From a bacterium (GTDB lineage: Bacteria > Patescibacteriota > Minisyncoccia > UBA6257 > GWB1-50-10): 23,628 bases of DNA. Shown here in pieces: positions 21,313 through 23,628 of the stretch. The translations under genes and the position numbers were made by a program. The stretch is from positions 1 to 23,628 of the forward strand of contig JAKAGX010000009.1 in NCBI GenBank assembly GCA_021825465.1, written 5' to 3'. The notes under the pieces are model-generated. The model ran no database searches, was not told the origin of the DNA, and saw only the letters and a list, made by a program, of their open reading frames with translations. The first letter of the stretch is position 1; every line of letters starts with the position of its first letter.

Positions 21313-21336
21313 ATCCGCCCGCTTTTTTACTATAAT
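21309..21336 (+). promoter_or_regulatory. Promoter of the secreted peptidase gene
   Basis: TTGAAT (21309-21314), 16 bases, TATAAT (21331-21336). The leader would be about 14 bases without a ribosome binding site. The -35 box overlaps the stop of the upstream gene. Confidence 0.6.
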
Positions 21337-21356
21337 TATCTACATCGTTTAATACC

Positions 21357-22640
21357 ATGAAAAGCCACTTGGCAAAGCGCTCTTTCGGGCTTTTCGCCTC
21401 TCTTGCAGCCGCTTCCGCGGTGCTTTTAGTCGTTCCCGCCGCCCGAGCCGTACAGAGCACAACCCCGGCAACTTCGACCCTCGACTCGCTCCAAAACCAG
21501 ATCAATTTGAGCGATCAGCAGATCAACGCCTTGAACCAGCAGATCGCGACATACCAGGCCCAATTGAAACAGATCGGCGCGGACAAAAGGACGCTCCAGC
21601 AAGCGATCAACGCCCTTAATTTGAGGCGCAGCGAAGTGGAGGCGCAAGTGAATGCCACGCAGTATCAGATCAAGGTCACCGAACTCCAAATCCAGCAATC
21701 GGGAGTGCAAATCGCGAGCGCGGAAGAGGAGATCGCAACCGACCAAGCGGCGCTCGAAGAAAGTATCCGCCTTCTCCAAACGGCGGGCGATCAATCGCTT
21801 TTGATACGGATCCTCTCGTCGGGTACGATCACCGAGGCGTGGAACAACACGAACGCGGTATTGCAACTCCAAAATAACGTCCAAAACAACATCCAAGCGC
21901 TCCAACAGCAGGAGCAGGACCTTGCGAACCTCAGGACCACCTCGCAGCAAAAACAGGTCACGCTTGCATCGCAGCAGCAATCACTTGCATCGCAGCAGCA
22001 ATCGCTTACGGTGACCGTGCAATCGAAAGCGCAGCTCCTCCAAGAAACCAACGCTCAACAATCGAACTACGAACAATTGCTCGCCGCGGCAGAAGCGGAG
22101 ATCCACGGCTTCAGCACCTTTTCGGAAAACGCCGGCGGCTCGAAGCTCATTCCGAACCAAACCGCTTGCGATTCCTGGGGCTGCTATTACAACCAGCGCG
22201 ACGCCTTGTGGGGGAACGATCCCTTGAACGGCACGAGATACGACCTTGCGAGCGACGGCTGTTTAATAACCGCGCTTGCGATGGTCATGACGCATTACGG
22301 TTACCGCAACGTGACGCCGGTGACGATCAACGTGAATCCGGACAATTTCGCTTCATACTACCCGGCATCACTCTTGACCACCATCCACGTGAACGGCATG
22401 ACCGTGAGCCGGGTGCGAATACTCCAATCATCGATCGACGGAGTGCTTGCGACCGGCAACCCCGTGATCGTGGGGCTCAGAGCGTACGGCGGCACGCACT
22501 TTGTCGTCCTCGTAAGCGGCAAGAGAGGAAATTACCTCATGAGAGACCCATACGTCCCGTACGGCGACGACATCAGCTTCAGCTCCAAATACTCCATGCG
22601 CGACATTTTCTCCGTCGCGAAAGTCGTCATCAGCAGCTAG
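21357..22640 (+). CDS. Secreted coiled-coil C39-like peptidase, 427 aa
   Basis: A signal peptide (residues 1-32, ending ARA-VQS) is followed by a long coiled coil (about 42-255), rich in glutamine, like that of PcsB and EnvC. The C-terminal domain (about 270-427) is a C39-like cysteine peptidase: YNQRDALWGNDPLNG, Cys302 in SDGCLITALAM, His381 in GGTHFVVLV and Asp397 in MRDPYVPYGDD. The build copies PcsB-type division hydrolases, where the coiled coil contacts FtsEX, but with a papain-like C39 domain instead of CHAP. It may cut peptidoglycan stem peptides or a pseudomurein-like bridge; this is inference. A 21-base tandem duplication adds one heptad. It is convergent with murC. Confidence 0.85.
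   Translation: MKSHLAKRSFGLFASLAAASAVLLVVPAARAVQSTTPATSTLDSLQNQINLSDQQINALNQQIATYQAQLKQIGADKRTLQQAINALNLRRSEVEAQVNATQYQIKVTELQIQQSGVQIASAEEEIATDQAALEESIRLLQTAGDQSLLIRILSSGTITEAWNNTNAVLQLQNNVQNNIQALQQQEQDLANLRTTSQQKQVTLASQQQSLASQQQSLTVTVQSKAQLLQETNAQQSNYEQLLAAAEAEIHGFSTFSENAGGSKLIPNQTACDSWGCYYNQRDALWGNDPLNGTRYDLASDGCLITALAMVMTHYGYRNVTPVTINVNPDNFASYYPASLLTTIHVNGMTVSRVRILQSSIDGVLATGNPVIVGLRAYGGTHFVVLVSGKRGNYLMRDPYVPYGDDISFSSKYSMRDIFSVAKVVISS
21963..22003 (+). repeat. Tandem duplication of one coiled-coil heptad
   Basis: CTTGCATCGCAGCAGCAATC occurs at 21963-21982 and again at 21984-22003, a 21-base unit. It encodes SLASQQQ-type heptads, so the duplication keeps coiled-coil phase. Confidence 0.8.
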
Positions 22641-22649
22641 ATCCGATTT

Positions 22650-23628
22650 TTAGATCAGTTCGTCGGTGTGATTCGCGATCGTACCGGCACCCATCATCAC
22701 GATAACAAACCGGGAGGAGGGGAGAGGGGTGATGATTTCTCCCAACACCTTGGGGAGTTTTTTGTACGTGCCGCAAAACGCGACGTTCAAATTCTTGTTC
22801 AGCCGTTCGATCTTCTTCGCCAGATTTTCCGACGTGTACGCCTTATTGACCTTGTCCCTGCCGGCGACTTTATAGGTCGGCATAAGAACAAGATAATCGG
22901 CCTTATCGAACGCCGCCGTGAATTCCTTGAAGAGATTTTGGAGGCGTTTCGCTTGGTGCGGCTCGAAAACGCAAATGATCTTGTGTTTCGGGAATTTTTC
23001 CCGGAATGCCGCAAGCGTCGCATTGATCTCCGTCGGATGATGGGCGTAATCGTCGTACACCGGGATCTTCGCTTTGGTCCGCCACTTCGTCGAACCGATC
23101 TTCATTCTTTTCACGTTCAAGTTACCGCGGTATTCAAATCGGCGCCATGCTCCTTTATAACCATGGAGGGCCGTAAGGATCATTCTCTCCTCGATGCCCA
23201 GCGATTTTGCCAGCATAAGGACGGCAAGGGCGTTCGTGAGATTGTGCTCGCCGGGGATCGAAAGGGTTCTCTTCAGTTTCGTTTTTAAATCCGGCCGGTC
23301 GGCGAGGGAATACCAAATGACGTTTGCGGCTTTTTGTTTGGCGAGCCGTTCGATTTCTTTTCGTATCTTCCAAAGATTCTCATTGTCCTTGTTCGCCACA
23401 AGCGTCCCGCCGAGTTTCATGCCGTCGATGAATTTCAAAAATGTCCTCTCCACATTTTCGAAACTCTTATAGAAATCCAAATGCTCTTTGTCGATGTTCG
23501 TCAAAATGATGAAGGTGGGGGAGTAGTTCAAGAACGCCGCCTTCCATTCATCGGCCTCGAGGACCAAGTAATCCTTACTGCCGAGACGAAAATTTGTATC
23601 ATTGAACTCTTTGAGCCTCGTGCCGACG
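22650..23628 (-). CDS. murC: UDP-N-acetylmuramate-L-alanine ligase, partial (N-terminus outside window)
   Basis: MurC adds L-alanine to UDP-MurNAc, the first peptide step of peptidoglycan synthesis. The frame is open through the right edge; the first visible residues are VGTRLKEFNDTNFRLGSKDY, then LVLEADEWKAAFLNYSP, TNIDKEHLDFYKS, the nucleotide-domain GEHNLTNALAVLMLA, and the C-terminal Mur ligase domain with DDYAHHPTEINATL, FEPHQAKRLQNLF and VIVMMGAGTI. The HHPTEI motif separates MurC from MurD-F. The ATP P-loop lies beyond the window. Its presence shows a peptidoglycan-making cell, consistent with the convergent secreted peptidase, 9 bases away. Confidence 0.95.
   Translation of the reverse strand, partial: VGTRLKEFNDTNFRLGSKDYLVLEADEWKAAFLNYSPTFIILTNIDKEHLDFYKSFENVERTFLKFIDGMKLGGTLVANKDNENLWKIRKEIERLAKQKAANVIWYSLADRPDLKTKLKRTLSIPGEHNLTNALAVLMLAKSLGIEERMILTALHGYKGAWRRFEYRGNLNVKRMKIGSTKWRTKAKIPVYDDYAHHPTEINATLAAFREKFPKHKIICVFEPHQAKRLQNLFKEFTAAFDKADYLVLMPTYKVAGRDKVNKAYTSENLAKKIERLNKNLNVAFCGTYKKLPKVLGEIITPLPSSRFVIVMMGAGTIANHTDELI

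Overview
The window looks like a chromosomal segment of a member of the Candidate Phyla Radiation (Patescibacteria), most probably Parcubacteria/Paceibacteria. The reasons are: very compact gene packing with 2-5 base gaps and 4-base ATGA overlaps; a long cysteine-rich protein of a type I recognise from memory of CPR genomes; many short membrane-anchored proteins of unknown role; a UvrC without its C-terminal helix-hairpin-helix part; and AT-rich in-gene repeats typical of these genomes. TGA is used as an ordinary stop, so this is not a code-25 lineage. Base composition is close to 50% GC. I see no plasmid, phage, transposase, integrase or CRISPR array.

Layout. 1-2800: the 3' end of uvrC, then a minus-strand block with a small acidic protein, an anchored extracytoplasmic protein and a DoxX-like membrane protein. 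2800-6245: typA/bipA, a small self-contained hypothetical gene, a RecB/Cas4-like nuclease with four cysteines, and an anchored beta-sandwich-like protein. 6245-6843 is the only long gene-free stretch. It holds a strong promoter, a structured RNA of about 260 nt (possibly 6S RNA) ending in a strong terminator, a tRNA-Gln(CTG) whose -35 box lies in that terminator, and an unexplained series of hairpins. 6844-8950: a Gmad2-domain protein and the minus-strand operon hypothetical-def-fmt. 9037-11164: a ctpA-type protease, rplI, rpmA on the opposite strand, and a one-helix membrane peptide. 11231-17655: single-gene units of unknown function, an ABC exporter plus serine hydrolase operon, a DEAD-box helicase, a Csx3-like protein, a PmtA-like methyltransferase and a cold-shock gene. 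17777-21312: a phosphoribosyltransferase-like gene translationally coupled to the 590-residue cysteine-rich protein, then an OmdA-domain protein and a peptidase E homologue. 21357-23628: a secreted coiled-coil/C39 peptidase and the C-terminal two thirds of murC.

Two expression styles stand out. At least ten genes have a -10 box 6-10 bases before the start codon and no ribosome binding site, so they should give leaderless mRNAs; several use an extended TGG-TATAAT-like box. By contrast, genes at 4664, 11231, 14018 and 15894 have a clear GGAGG-type site (three share the same GGAGG-CATC-ATG), stand alone, and end in their own intrinsic terminators.

Main points of interest: the structured RNA near 6.3-6.5 kb, the Csx3-like gene at 16.4 kb outside any visible CRISPR context, the coupled phosphoribosyltransferase-like/cysteine-rich pair sharing a divergent promoter region with the cold-shock gene, an Fmt that lacks the usual catalytic asparagine, and the leaderless/SD split. 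All functional names rest on recalled family motifs; nothing was searched.
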